NCBI RefSeq assembly: GCF_003330845.1
Contig: NZ_CP026121.1
Location: 1,302,001-1,366,000, forward strand
Direction of reading: 5' to 3'
Length of the DNA: 64,000 nt
Source: Streptomyces sp. Go-475
Lineage (GTDB): Bacteria; Actinomycetota; Actinomycetes; Streptomycetales; Streptomycetaceae
Part shown: one piece after another, positions 24,602 through 35,943 of the stretch
Layout of the letters: every line of letters begins with the position of its first letter
How positions within the stretch are numbered: the stretch's first letter is position 1
Notes under the pieces: model-generated
What the model saw: the letters and a program-made list of their open reading frames with translations, nothing else
What the model was told of the DNA's origin: nothing
Databases searched by the model: none
Position numbers and translations under genes: made by a program

Positions 24602-26071
24602 TCACTTCTCGGATGGTGCGAGTCGGGAACGGCGGTAGCCGTACACGAAGTAGAACACGAGCCCGGCGGCCATCCAGACACCGAAGACCACCCAGGTGAC
24701 GGTCGACAGGCTGCCCATCATCCAGACGCAGAAGGCGAAGCCCAGCGCGGGCAGGACCGGCGAGAGCGGCACGCGGAAGGTGCGCGGCAGGTCCGGCTTG
24801 GTCCGGCGCAGCACCACGACGGCCACGTTGACCAGCGCGAAGGCGAACAGGGTGCCGATGCTGGTGGCGTCGGCGAGCTGCCCGAGCGGGATCGCGGCGG
24901 CCAGGACTCCGCAGAACAGGGAGACGATCAGGGTGTTGGCGCGGGGCGTGCCGGTCTTCGGGTGGACCTTGGCGAACACCTTGGGCACCAGCCCGTCGCG
25001 GGACATGGCGAACAGGATGCGGGTCTGGCCGTAGAGCACGGTCAGGACGACGCTGGCGATGGCGATGACGGCGCAGAACGCCAGCAGCGTGCCCCAGAAG
25101 GTCTGCCCGGTGACCTCGCGCATGATCTGGGCGAGGGCGGCCTCGGAGTCGGTGAAGTTCTCCCACGGCTTGGCGCCGACGGCGACGGCGGCGACGAGGA
25201 CGTACAGCGCGGTGACGATGACCAGCGACAGCATGATCGCCCGGGGCAGGTCGCGCTGCGCGTTCTTCGCCTCCTCGCCGGCGGTGGAGGCGGCGTCGAA
25301 GCCGATGTAGGAGAAGAACAGCGTGGCTCCGGCGGCGCTGACCCCGGCCATGCCGAGCGGCATGAAGTTCTCGTAGTTGCCGGAGCGGAAGCCCTGGACG
25401 CCGATCGCGCAGAACAGCACCAGCGCGCCGATCTTCACGATGACCATGATCGTGTTGGCGCGGGCGGACTCGCGGGCACCACCCAGCAGGAACGCCATCG
25501 CCAGCAGGACGACGATCAGCGCGGGCAGGTTGAAGACACCGCCGTCACCGGGCGGAGCCGACAGGGCGGCCGGGATGGTGACGCCTATGGTCCCGTCGAG
25601 CAGTTCGTTGAGGTACTCGCCCCAGCCGACGGCGACGGCGGCGACCGACACGCCGTACTCCAGGACCAGGCACCAGCCGCAGACCCAGGCGATCAGCTCG
25701 CCCATCGTTGCGTACGCATACGAGTACGAGGAGCCGGAGACCGGGATGGTGCCGGCCAGCTCGGCGTAGGACAGGGCCGAGAAGAGGGCGGTGAGGCCCG
25801 CGATGACGAAGGAGAGCGTGACGGCCGGGCCCGCCTTCGGGACGGCCTCGCCGAGGACGACGAAGATGCCGGTGCCGAGGGTGGCACCGATGCTGATCAT
25901 GGTGAGCTGCCAGAGCCCGAGGGACCGCCGCAGCGAGCCTCCCTCGCCCTGGCCACCCTCCGCGACCAGGCGTTCCACGGGCTTGCGGCGCATGAGGCGC
26001 GCGCCGATGCCCGGGGACGAGGGGGAGGCTGTCTGGCCTGGATTCTGCGGGGGTGCGCCTTGGTCGAGCAC
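24602..26071 (-). CDS. APC-superfamily (cationic-type) amino-acid permease
   Basis: This 489-residue membrane protein has about 12-13 helices. It belongs to the APC/CAT group: LGLWQLTMISIGATLGTGIFVVLGEAV, SALSYAELAGTIPVSGSSYSYAY, FFSYIGFDAASTAGEEAKNAQRDLPRAI and TRILFAMSRDGLVPKVF are its hallmarks. CAT-type members carry cationic amino acids. This, the Lrp gene behind it and the lysine-oxidase-like pair 3 kb away make a basic amino acid a reasonable guess. A long Pro/Ser-rich cytosolic N-terminus precedes the first helix. Confidence 0.93.
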   Translation of the reverse strand: MLDQGAPPQNPGQTASPSSPGIGARLMRRKPVERLVAEGGQGEGGSLRRSLGLWQLTMISIGATLGTGIFVVLGEAVPKAGPAVTLSFVIAGLTALFSALSYAELAGTIPVSGSSYSYAYATMGELIAWVCGWCLVLEYGVSVAAVAVGWGEYLNELLDGTIGVTIPAALSAPPGDGGVFNLPALIVVLLAMAFLLGGARESARANTIMVIVKIGALVLFCAIGVQGFRSGNYENFMPLGMAGVSAAGATLFFSYIGFDAASTAGEEAKNAQRDLPRAIMLSLVIVTALYVLVAAVAVGAKPWENFTDSEAALAQIMREVTGQTFWGTLLAFCAVIAIASVVLTVLYGQTRILFAMSRDGLVPKVFAKVHPKTGTPRANTLIVSLFCGVLAAAIPLGQLADATSIGTLFAFALVNVAVVVLRRTKPDLPRTFRVPLSPVLPALGFAFCVWMMGSLSTVTWVVFGVWMAAGLVFYFVYGYRRSRLAPSEK

Positions 26072-26192
26072 GCGCTGGCTCCTTCATCGCTGCCGGTCAG
26101 GGCGGCAGGGACCGCGGGCACCCTTGAGCAGGGACCCGCCGAGCGGAGTCCCCGCCACGCCACGTACGAGGCGACAGCCTACGAGGAGCGGC

Positions 26193-26241
26193 GTTGCTGT
26201 CGAAATGCAGCAACCTTGCGCATCCACGCAAGATCATTGCG
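26193..26241. promoter_or_regulatory. Cluster of TTGC/GCAA inverted repeats, probable Lrp operator
   Basis: Upstream of the permease are GTTGCT (26193-26198) with AGCAAC (26209-26214), then TTGCG (26216-26220) with CGCAA (26227-26231), then a further TTGCG (26237-26241). The sites follow one another at about one-turn spacing, as expected for an oligomeric Lrp/AsnC protein. On the - strand the region overlaps the -35 of a possible promoter with -10 TAGGCT near 26176-26181. Confidence 0.55.
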
Positions 26242-26369
26242 TGCATGGGGGCCGGCCGGAGGTTCGTTGCACCGCCGTTTTCGACCGTTGCGCGGGCAGA
26301 CGCGTACGGCCCCCGCCTCTGCCTGCCGGGCAGGTCGAACGGGGGCCGTACACAAGGGCGTTGGGCGGG

Positions 26370-27881
<1,512 letters not shown>

Positions 27882-27921
27882 TCATTCTCCCATGCCGGGT
27901 GCGCACACGTCCCCCAGCGGA

Positions 27922-28293
27922 TCATCCAGGCTGGTCAGGGGGCCGTTCGGAGGATTCTCCAAGGCCGAGGGTGACGAAGAGGCCGGGGCCCCGGTCCGTC
28001 GCCTCGGCGAAGATCTCCTCCGCGACCTGCCACTCCTCGGGCCGCGCCTCGGCGTACGCCCGCCAGCCCCGGACGACGACGAGCAGCCCCCGGTCCACGG
28101 CGCCCTCGGGCCAGAGGGCGGGGTCGGCCAGACAGTCGGCGAGAGCGTCCCAGTTGCGGCCGAACCACTCGGGCAGGGAGAGGTCACGGGCGCAGCGGTC
28201 CATCAGGCCCGCCTTGTCCGTGACCCCTTCGAGGTCGAGGACGACCACGATCCGGCCCGCCGGGTCGTGCACCCCGTGCGTCTGACCGACCAC
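27922..28293 (-). CDS. Barstar-family ribonuclease inhibitor
   Basis: This 123-residue protein has the barstar fold signature: VVVLDLEGVTDKAGLMDRCARDLSLPEWFGRNWDALADCLADP, with the W-F-G-x-N-W-D-A-L segment that plugs the RNase active site. An acidic core then GLFVTLGL follow. Barstar binds barnase-type secreted RNases inside the cell. No RNase gene is next to it, so the target must be elsewhere. It ends the SorC-regulator transcript, 3 bases after that gene's stop. Confidence 0.9.
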   Translation of the reverse strand: MVGQTHGVHDPAGRIVVVLDLEGVTDKAGLMDRCARDLSLPEWFGRNWDALADCLADPALWPEGAVDRGLLVVVRGWRAYAEARPEEWQVAEEIFAEATDRGPGLFVTLGLGESSERPPDQPG

Positions 28294-28296
28294 CCG

Positions 28297-29340
28297 TCAG
28301 ACTCCGTCCGGGTCGGCGCGGTTGAGCGCGGGCTTCGGTGCCGGGCCCGCCGTCATGAGGTAGTCCGCGGCCGACGTGTCCGTCACCAGGCTGGTGACGA
28401 GCCCGGAGCGCAGCACCGCGTCGATGGCCGGCCCCTTGCGCTGCCCGCCCGCGATCGCGACGACCTCGGGGATGCGGCGGAGCTGGTCGGCCTTGACGGT
28501 GATGCACCGTTCGCCCAGGTCCCGTCCGACGCGGCGGCCCTCCGCGTCGAAGAGGTGCGCGGACATCTCGGCGGCGACCCCGAGGGAGGCGTAGTGCGCC
28601 CGCTCCTCGTCGCTGAGCATGTCGTGCACCGTGGAGATGCCCGGCTCCCAGGAGCCGATGGAGACGCAGGCGACGGTGACCTTGTCGAAGTGCTCGAAGG
28701 CCCGGGCGATGCCCGTCTGGTTGCGCAGCGCCGTGGCCGTGGCCGCGTCGGGCAGCAGCATCGGCGCGTAGATGGGGTGGGCGTCCCCGCCGGACACCTG
28801 GGCGGCGCGGCGGACGGCCTCGACCGAGCCGCGTTCGGCGGTCCCGGCGTCGTACACGCCCGTCAGCTGTACCACCGTGCAGGGCGGCAGCCGGTCGAGC
28901 GCCGCCGCCATGTGGATGGTGGAGCGGCCCCAGGCCAGGCCCAGCACATCACCTTCGTTGACCAGTTCGCCGAGCAGGTCGGCGGCCACCTCTCCCAGGT
29001 TCTCGGGGTCGGGCGACTCCTCGGCCTCGGCCGGGGACTCGACCACGACAGCGTGCCTGAGGCCGTAGCGGGCGCGGAGCGCGTCCGAGCGCTCGGCGTC
29101 CAGCTCCGCAGGCACACGGATCTCGATACGTACGAGATCCCGTTCGAGGGCGGTCTCCAGGACCCGGGCCACCTTGAAGCGGCTGACGCCGAACTCCTCG
29201 GCGATCTGGATCTTGGACTTGCCCTCGAGGTAGAAGCGGCGGGCCATGGCCGCCGCCTGCACCAGCTCAGCGGGTCCCATCCGCATGGCTGACCGGCCCG
29301 CCGACATACCCGACACGGCGATCTCCTCACTGCTGTTCAC
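28297..29340 (-). CDS. SorC/DeoR-type sugar-binding transcriptional regulator
   Basis: This 347-residue protein has an N-terminal HTH (about 25-65: MARRFYLEGKSKIQIAEEFGVSRFKVARVLETAL) and a SorC sugar-phosphate-binding domain (about 85-335). The domain shows LGLAWGRSTIHMAAAL, VVQLTGVYDAG, YAPMLLP, RAFEHFDKVTVACVSIGSWE and VAIAGGQRKGPAI. Such proteins sense a phosphorylated sugar. It lies just upstream of the barstar gene and follows rpe, so a pentose-phosphate signal is possible. Confidence 0.93.
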   Translation of the reverse strand: MNSSEEIAVSGMSAGRSAMRMGPAELVQAAAMARRFYLEGKSKIQIAEEFGVSRFKVARVLETALERDLVRIEIRVPAELDAERSDALRARYGLRHAVVVESPAEAEESPDPENLGEVAADLLGELVNEGDVLGLAWGRSTIHMAAALDRLPPCTVVQLTGVYDAGTAERGSVEAVRRAAQVSGGDAHPIYAPMLLPDAATATALRNQTGIARAFEHFDKVTVACVSIGSWEPGISTVHDMLSDEERAHYASLGVAAEMSAHLFDAEGRRVGRDLGERCITVKADQLRRIPEVVAIAGGQRKGPAIDAVLRSGLVTSLVTDTSAADYLMTAGPAPKPALNRADPDGV

Positions 29341-29418
29341 ACTCTGGATTCGCCGTTCATCCTTGCAGATCCGGCGCGGATGATCAGCCCTGATGAGAGC
29401 CGTTCACTTTGCTGTGGC

Positions 29419-30105
29419 TCAGTGGTCGCAGGCCCAAGAGGCCTTCGCCGTCGTCGCCTCAGCCTGGGTGCGTAGTGCACGTACCGCCTCTGCCGGGTCG
29501 TTTGCCCCGTAGACCGCCGATCCGGCCACGAAGACGTCGGCTCCGGCGTCGGCGCACCGCTCGATCGTGGAAGCGGAGACTCCGCCGTCGACCTGGAGCC
29601 AGAGCTCCAGTCCGTGCTTGCTGATCAACTCGCGGGTGCGGCGGATCTTCGGAAGCATGATGTCGAGGAAGGCCTGTCCCCCGAAGCCCGGCTCGACCGT
29701 CATGATCAGCAGCATGTCGAGCTCGGGGAGCAGGTCCTCGTACGGCTCGATGGGGGTCGCGGGCTTCAGCGCCATGGAGGCCCGGGCGCCCTTGGCCCGG
29801 ATCTCCCGGGCGAGCCGGACCGGGGCGGCGGCCGCCTCGACGTGGAAGGTGACGGAACCGGCCCCCGCTTCCACGTACTGGGGCGCCCACCGATCGGGGG
29901 CCTCGATCATCAGATGGCAGTCCAGCGGGGTGTCCGTCGCACGGGCGAGCGACTCTACGACCGGCACGCCGAGCGTGAGGTTCGGGACGAAATGGTTGTC
30001 CATGACGTCGACGTGGAGCCAGTCGGCTCCCTCCACGGCCTTCGCCTCGTCCGCGAGGCGGGCGAAGTCGGCGGAGAGGATGCTGGGGTTGATCTGCACG
30101 GCCAT
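29419..30105 (-). CDS. rpe: Ribulose-phosphate 3-epimerase
   Basis: This 228-residue TIM barrel interconverts ribulose-5-P and xylulose-5-P in the pentose phosphate pathway. Hallmarks are [32 protein letters not shown], metal ligands D-H in [24 protein letters not shown] and [11 protein letters not shown]. It is followed by the SorC regulator after 78 bases. It sits divergent to the MMPL gene. Confidence 0.97.
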   Translation of the reverse strand: MAVQINPSILSADFARLADEAKAVEGADWLHVDVMDNHFVPNLTLGVPVVESLARATDTPLDCHLMIEAPDRWAPQYVEAGAGSVTFHVEAAAAPVRLAREIRAKGARASMALKPATPIEPYEDLLPELDMLLIMTVEPGFGGQAFLDIMLPKIRRTRELISKHGLELWLQVDGGVSASTIERCADAGADVFVAGSAVYGANDPAEAVRALRTQAEATTAKASWACDH

Positions 30106-30193
30106 GCCCTAAGCCTGCCATGCCCTCCGGGGGTTGTGGGCATCGGTCCCGGGTGGTCATGGTCGTCCGTTGTCTGCGGGCCGCCTGTGGCTG

Positions 30194-30216
30194 GTCGCGC
30201 AGTTCCCCGCGCCCCT
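30194..30216. repeat. Dispersed Streptomyces intergenic repeat, copy 1
   Basis: The 23-base core, which includes cgcgcagttccccgcgcccc, is identical to a second copy at 55798-55820. Both lie in intergenic DNA. I recognise this core as a common small repeat in Streptomyces chromosomes. It overlaps the upstream region of the MMPL gene. Confidence 0.75.
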
Positions 30217-30245
30217 TATGGGTTGGCTCCGCGGAGGGGGTTGCC

Positions 30246-32387
30246 ATGAAACAGGGCGTCGCGCATCTCGTCTGCGGGCGGCGGGCCAAGTGGCTGGTGC
30301 TGGTGTTGTGGGTGGTGGTGCTGGTCGTCGCGGCGCCGTTCGCGATGAAGCTGACCGACGCGCAGGACAACGACGCCTCGTCCTGGCTGCCGGGGTCCGC
30401 CGAGTCGACGCAGGTCCTGCAGGAGTCGGAGGACTTCCGGCCCGAGCAGATCCCGGCGATCGTGATCTACGCCCGCGACAGCGGGCTGACGGAGCGGGAC
30501 CGGGCGGAGATCGCCGAGGACGTGCGGCAGCTCAAGGAGCTGCGCGACCACGGGATCATGGGCGCGCAGACCCGGGGTCCGGTCTTCGACCGGCAGGCCG
30601 ACCCGCGGGCGGCGCAGGTGTTCGTGCCGATCACGATGGACGAGAAGGGCTGGGAGCGGATCTCGCCCGCCGTGGATTCCATCCGGGAGGACGTCGGGGA
30701 GGGCGGCGGCGGTCTTGCCGTGCACATCACCGGCCCGGGCGGCACGTCCGCGGACTTCGCGGAGGGCTTCGAGGGCATCGACTCGACCCTCCTGTTCTCG
30801 GCGATGGCCGTCGTCATCGTCATGCTGCTCATCACCTACCGCAGCCTGACCCTGCTGCTGGTGCCCCTGGTCGCGGTGGTCTGCGCGCTGTTCGCCTCCC
30901 AGGCGCTGATCTACCTGCTGGCCGAGCACGCGGGCCTGACGGTCAACGGCCAGAGCGCCGGCATCCTCACGGTGCTCGTGTTCGGCGCGGGGACGGACTA
31001 CGCCCTGCTGCTGGTCGCCCGCTACCGGGAGGAACTGCGCCGGCACGAGGACCGGCACGAGGCGATGGCCCTGGCGCTGCACCGCGCCGGCCCGGCGGTG
31101 CTGGCCTCCGGCGCGACGGTCGTGCTGAGCATGCTGGTGCTGCTGGCCGCCGAGATGAACTCGACGAGCGGCCTGGGCCCGGTCGCCGCGATCGGCGTCG
31201 CCGTCGCCCTGCTGGCGATGATGAGCCTGTTCCCCGCCCTGCTGGTGATCTTCGGCCGGTGGATCTTCTGGCCGGTGGTCCCGCACCTGGGCTCCCCCGA
31301 GCCGACCGAGCGCGGCGTGTGGGCCCGCATGGGCCGCCGCATCGCCCACCGGCCGCGGATGACCTGGGCCGTGACGGCGCTGGTCCTGGCGGTCTGCTCG
31401 CTGGGGCTGATCCAGCTGCGCGCGGAGGGCATCGGCAACGCGGACGCGTTCACCGGGAAACCGGACTCGATCACCGGCCAGGAGGTGTCGGCGCGCTACT
31501 TCCCGGCGGGCAGCGGCGACCCCCTGGTCATCGTCAGCGACCAGGCGCAGGCCGAGCAGGTGGGCCGCGCGGTCGCCGCGACGCCGGGCGTGGTCCCGCA
31601 GTCCCTCGGGCTGCCGCCCGGCACGAAACCGGCCTTCGAGGGCAGGGTGCTGTTCGAGGCCACCATGACCGCCCCGGCGGACAGCGAGGCCGCCAAGCAG
31701 ACGGTGGAGCGTGTCCGGGACGCCGTGCACGCGGTACCGGACGCCGACGCCCGGGTGGGCGGCGGTACGGCGGCCCTGCTGGACATGGACAAGGCGACCA
31801 CGCACGACAACGTGCTGATCATCCCGCTGGTGCTGGTGGTCGTGCTGCTGATCCTGTGCGTGCTGCTGCGCGCCCTGATCGCCCCGCTGCTGCTGATCGG
31901 GACGGTGATCCTGTCGTTCGCGGCGGCGCTCGGCATCAGCGCGCTCGCCTTCCGGTACCTGTTCGACTACGCGGGCGAGTCGACGGACTTCCCGCTGTTC
32001 GTCTTCGTCTTCCTCGTGGCCCTGGGCATCGACTACAACATCTTCCTCACCACACGCATCCGCGAGGAGGCGGCCCGCCAGGGCACGAGACCGGGCGTGG
32101 TCACCGGTCTGGCCGCCACCGGCGCGGTCATCACCTCCGCCGGCCTGGTCCTGGCGGGCACCTTCGCCGCCCTCGGCACCCTCCCGATGGTCGCCTTCGC
32201 CGAGATCGGCTTCGCGGTCGCCCTCGGCGTGCTCCTGGACACCTTCGTCGTCCGCTCGATCCTGGTGACGTCGCTGTTCCTGGACGTCGGCCCGAAGGTG
32301 TGGTGGCCGCACCGGCTGGCCCGGGAGGACGGCGGCGCGGCGGCCCGGGAGAGCGTCCCGGCGGGGATCAGCCGGTCCGGCGAATGA
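30246..32387 (+). CDS. MMPL/RND-family membrane exporter
   Basis: This 713-residue protein has 12 helices arranged as one helix, a large periplasmic-side domain and five helices, then the same again. Typical RND segments are VFGAGTDYALLLVARYREELRR and LVALGIDYNIFLTTRIREEAARQGT. Relatives in actinomycetes export lipids or siderophores; the substrate here is unknown. The ATG follows GGAGGG. It ends 20 bases inside the end of the convergent rsmB gene. Confidence 0.95.
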   Translation: MKQGVAHLVCGRRAKWLVLVLWVVVLVVAAPFAMKLTDAQDNDASSWLPGSAESTQVLQESEDFRPEQIPAIVIYARDSGLTERDRAEIAEDVRQLKELRDHGIMGAQTRGPVFDRQADPRAAQVFVPITMDEKGWERISPAVDSIREDVGEGGGGLAVHITGPGGTSADFAEGFEGIDSTLLFSAMAVVIVMLLITYRSLTLLLVPLVAVVCALFASQALIYLLAEHAGLTVNGQSAGILTVLVFGAGTDYALLLVARYREELRRHEDRHEAMALALHRAGPAVLASGATVVLSMLVLLAAEMNSTSGLGPVAAIGVAVALLAMMSLFPALLVIFGRWIFWPVVPHLGSPEPTERGVWARMGRRIAHRPRMTWAVTALVLAVCSLGLIQLRAEGIGNADAFTGKPDSITGQEVSARYFPAGSGDPLVIVSDQAQAEQVGRAVAATPGVVPQSLGLPPGTKPAFEGRVLFEATMTAPADSEAAKQTVERVRDAVHAVPDADARVGGGTAALLDMDKATTHDNVLIIPLVLVVVLLILCVLLRALIAPLLLIGTVILSFAAALGISALAFRYLFDYAGESTDFPLFVFVFLVALGIDYNIFLTTRIREEAARQGTRPGVVTGLAATGAVITSAGLVLAGTFAALGTLPMVAFAEIGFAVALGVLLDTFVVRSILVTSLFLDVGPKVWWPHRLAREDGGAAARESVPAGISRSGE

Positions 32388-33795
32388 GCGCCAGGTACAT
32401 CGCGTCGGTCCCGTGCAGATGCGGCCACAGCTGTACGTCGGGCCCCTCGCCCAGGTCCGGTACGCCGGGCAGCAGCGGCCGGGCGTCGAGCAGGTCGCTG
32501 TCCGGGTACTGCTTGAGGACGTCGGCGACCACGGCCCGGGTCTCGGCCAGGTGCGGCGAGCAGGTCGCGTAGCCGACGACACCGCCGACCCGCACCGACT
32601 CCAGGGCGCTCCGCAGCAGCCCGCGCTGAAGCGGCGCGAACCCCTCCAGGTCCTCGGGGCGGCGCCGCCAGCGTGCCTCGGGACGGCGCCGCAGGGCACC
32701 GAGCCCCGTGCACGGCACGTCGACCAGCACCCGGTCGAAACTGCCCGGCCGCCAGGCCGGACGCGTCCCGTCCGCGGCGATCACCTGGTACGGCCCCGGG
32801 TTGCCCTCCAGCGCCCTGGCCACGAGCCCGGCGCGGTGGGTCTGCTTCTCGGAGGCGACGAGGGCGGCGCCCCGCTGCGCCGCGAGCGCGCCGAGCAGCG
32901 CGGCCTTGCCGCCGGGGCCCGCGCACCCGTCCAGCCACCGCCGGTCGGGCCCGTCCAGGGGCGCGTTGGCGAGGGCGATCGCCACGAGCTGGCTGCCCTC
33001 GTCCTGCACGCCCGCGCGCCCCTCCCGCACGGCCGCGATGGCACCCGGCTCACCGCCCTCGGCCAGGCGCACGGCGTACGGCGACCAGTGCCCGGCCACG
33101 GCGGCGTCCTCCCCGAGCAGCTCCTCGGCGGTGGCCCTGCCGGGCCGGGCCACCAGGGTCACCTCGGGCCGCTCGTTGTCGGCGCGCAGCAGCTCCTCGA
33201 TGCCGGCGCGCCCGCCGCCGAGGGAGTCCCACAGCGCGGACACGACCCAGCGCGGATGCGAGTGGACCACGGCGAGATGGTCCTCGGGGTCCTCGTCGTA
33301 GGGCGGCGCGACCCGTTCCAGCCAGCCGTTCAGATCGTCCTGAGCGACCTTGCGCAGCACGGCGTTGACGAACTTGGCCCGCCCGTCGCCCAGCACGACC
33401 CGGGCGAGCTCGACGGTGGCGGACACGGCCGCGTGGGTGGGGATGCGCGTCCCGAGCAGCTGGTGCGCGCCGAGGCTCAGCACGTCCAGCACCGGCGGGT
33501 CGACCTCGCCGAGCGGCCGGTCGACACACCGCGCGAGGACCGCGTCGTACGTGCCCTGCCGCCGCAGCGTGCCGTACACCAGCTCGGTGGCGAGCGCCGC
33601 GTCCCGGGCGTCGAACGCCTCGGGGCCCTCCTTCTCCCGCGCCTTGCGCAGCAGCGGCGGCAGAACGAGGTTGGCGTAGGCGTCCCGCTCGTCCACGGCC
33701 CTCAGCGCCTCGAAGGCGAGGATGCGGACGGGGTCCTTCTTGGGCCGACGGTAGGGCTTGCCGGACGGGCGGGGCCGACGGGGCTGGTCGCTCAC
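32368..33795 (-). CDS. rsmB: 16S rRNA (cytosine-967-C5)-methyltransferase
   Basis: This 475-residue RsmB/Sun/Fmu protein methylates C967 of 16S rRNA. It has an N-terminal NusB-like RNA-binding domain (about 25-170) and a Rossmann SAM-dependent domain. The SAM loop is WLDGCAGPGGKAALLGAL, and the two catalytic Cys motifs are VLVDVPCTGLGALRRRPEARWRR and VGYATCSPHLAETRAVV. It lies 69 bases after fmt, a conserved pairing. The first 20 residues are Pro/Arg/Lys-rich. Confidence 0.95.
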   Translation of the reverse strand: MSDQPRRPRPSGKPYRRPKKDPVRILAFEALRAVDERDAYANLVLPPLLRKAREKEGPEAFDARDAALATELVYGTLRRQGTYDAVLARCVDRPLGEVDPPVLDVLSLGAHQLLGTRIPTHAAVSATVELARVVLGDGRAKFVNAVLRKVAQDDLNGWLERVAPPYDEDPEDHLAVVHSHPRWVVSALWDSLGGGRAGIEELLRADNERPEVTLVARPGRATAEELLGEDAAVAGHWSPYAVRLAEGGEPGAIAAVREGRAGVQDEGSQLVAIALANAPLDGPDRRWLDGCAGPGGKAALLGALAAQRGAALVASEKQTHRAGLVARALEGNPGPYQVIAADGTRPAWRPGSFDRVLVDVPCTGLGALRRRPEARWRRRPEDLEGFAPLQRGLLRSALESVRVGGVVGYATCSPHLAETRAVVADVLKQYPDSDLLDARPLLPGVPDLGEGPDVQLWPHLHGTDAMYLALIRRTG

Positions 33796-33864
33796 GAAAA
33801 AGGTGCTCCGGGGGTGAGATGAAGTGCGCCGTCCAGCCTACGCCGCCCCGGGCGCATCGCTGTG

Positions 33865-34797
33865 TCAGCCCCCGAGCCGCTCGCCCTCGGCGATCCGCAC
33901 CCCGCGCGCCCAGTCCGCCGCCCGCATCGGCTTCTTCCCCTGCGCCTGCACCCACCCCAGCTCCACGCCGTACGAGCCGGTGCCGACGTGCACGTTGTTC
34001 TTCCCGGCGGAGATCTGCCCCGGGGCGAGGTCCGTCCGGTCGGGAACGGGGGTCACCTGGATGAGCTTGAGCCGCTCACCGCGGAAGGTGGTCCACGCGC
34101 CCGGGGCGGGGGTGCATCCGCGCACCACCCGGTCGACGCGCAGCGCGGGCGCGTTCCAGTCGACGCGGGCGTCCTCGACGTTGACCTTGGGGGCCAGGGT
34201 GACCCCCTCGGCGGGCTGCGGCACGGCCTTCAGGGTGCCGTCCTCGATCCCGTCCATGGTCGCCGCGAGCAGCCCGGCACCGGCGAAGGCGAGCCGGGTC
34301 AGCAGATCCCCGCTGGTGTCGGTGGCCCGGATCTCCTCGGTGACCGTCCCGTACACCGGCCCGGAGTCGAGCCCCTCCTCGATCAGGAAGGTCGACGCCC
34401 CGGTGATCTCGTCGCCGGCCATGATGGCGTGCTGCACGGGCGCGGCGCCCCGCCAGGCGGGCAGCAGGGAGAAGTGCAGATTGACCCAGCCGTGCGCGGG
34501 GACGTCGAGGGCGACCCGGGGCAGCAGCGCGCCGTAGGCGACGACGGGGCAGCAGTCCGGCCCGATCTCCCGCAGCCGCTCGAGGAACTCGGGGTCCTTC
34601 GGCTTCGCGGGCTTCAGCACCTCGATCCCGGCCTCCTCCGCCCGCTCGGCGACGGGCGACGCGACGAGCCTGCGCCCGCGCCCGGCCGGCGCGTCGGGCC
34701 GCGTGACGACAGCGGCCACCTCGTGCCGCCCGGAGGCGAGAAGAGCGTCCAGAGCGGGAACGGCGACCTCGGGTGTACCGGCGAAGACGAGCTTCAT
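33865..34797 (-). CDS. fmt: Methionyl-tRNA formyltransferase
   Basis: This 310-residue enzyme formylates initiator Met-tRNA using 10-formyl-THF. The catalytic core shows [43 protein letters not shown] (N-H-SLLP) and [14 protein letters not shown] with the catalytic Asp. The C-terminal tRNA-binding domain follows. The start at 34795-34797 gives the canonical N-terminus. It is upstream of rsmB in the same transcript. Confidence 0.97.
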   Translation of the reverse strand: MKLVFAGTPEVAVPALDALLASGRHEVAAVVTRPDAPAGRGRRLVASPVAERAEEAGIEVLKPAKPKDPEFLERLREIGPDCCPVVAYGALLPRVALDVPAHGWVNLHFSLLPAWRGAAPVQHAIMAGDEITGASTFLIEEGLDSGPVYGTVTEEIRATDTSGDLLTRLAFAGAGLLAATMDGIEDGTLKAVPQPAEGVTLAPKVNVEDARVDWNAPALRVDRVVRGCTPAPGAWTTFRGERLKLIQVTPVPDRTDLAPGQISAGKNNVHVGTGSYGVELGWVQAQGKKPMRAADWARGVRIAEGERLGG

Positions 34798-35669
<872 letters not shown>

Positions 35670-35744
35670 CCTACCACTGCCCCCACCCGCCCTGCCCTCC
35701 CGGAACACCTCCTGGAGGGCAGCCGCGCATCCGGGCGACGCCCA

Positions 35745-35880
35745 CCCTTCGCGCCCGGGGCGACGCCACCGTTCGCACCCGGGGCGACGCACCGTCCGCA
35801 CCCCGGGCAACGCACCGTCCGCGCCCCGGGCAACGCACCGTCCGCACCCCGGGCAACGCCACCGTCCGCACCCCACCCCG
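35745..35880. repeat. GC-rich 23-bp tandem repeat
   Basis: About five to six head-to-tail units of roughly 23 bp with the core caacgcaccgtccgcacccc fill most of the 274-base gap between the HTH-like gene and priA. Outer units are degenerate (24 and 29 bp). There are no spacers, so it is not a CRISPR array. Confidence 0.8.
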
Positions 35881-35943
35881 GGCAGCCCGCCGCTGGCAAC
35901 CCAGGCAACGCTCAACTTCGCGCCCGGGCGACGCGGCACCCCC

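Noticed and set aside
35745..35880. CRISPR array.
   Set aside because: The repeats are directly adjacent, GC-rich and degenerate, without spacers or cas genes.
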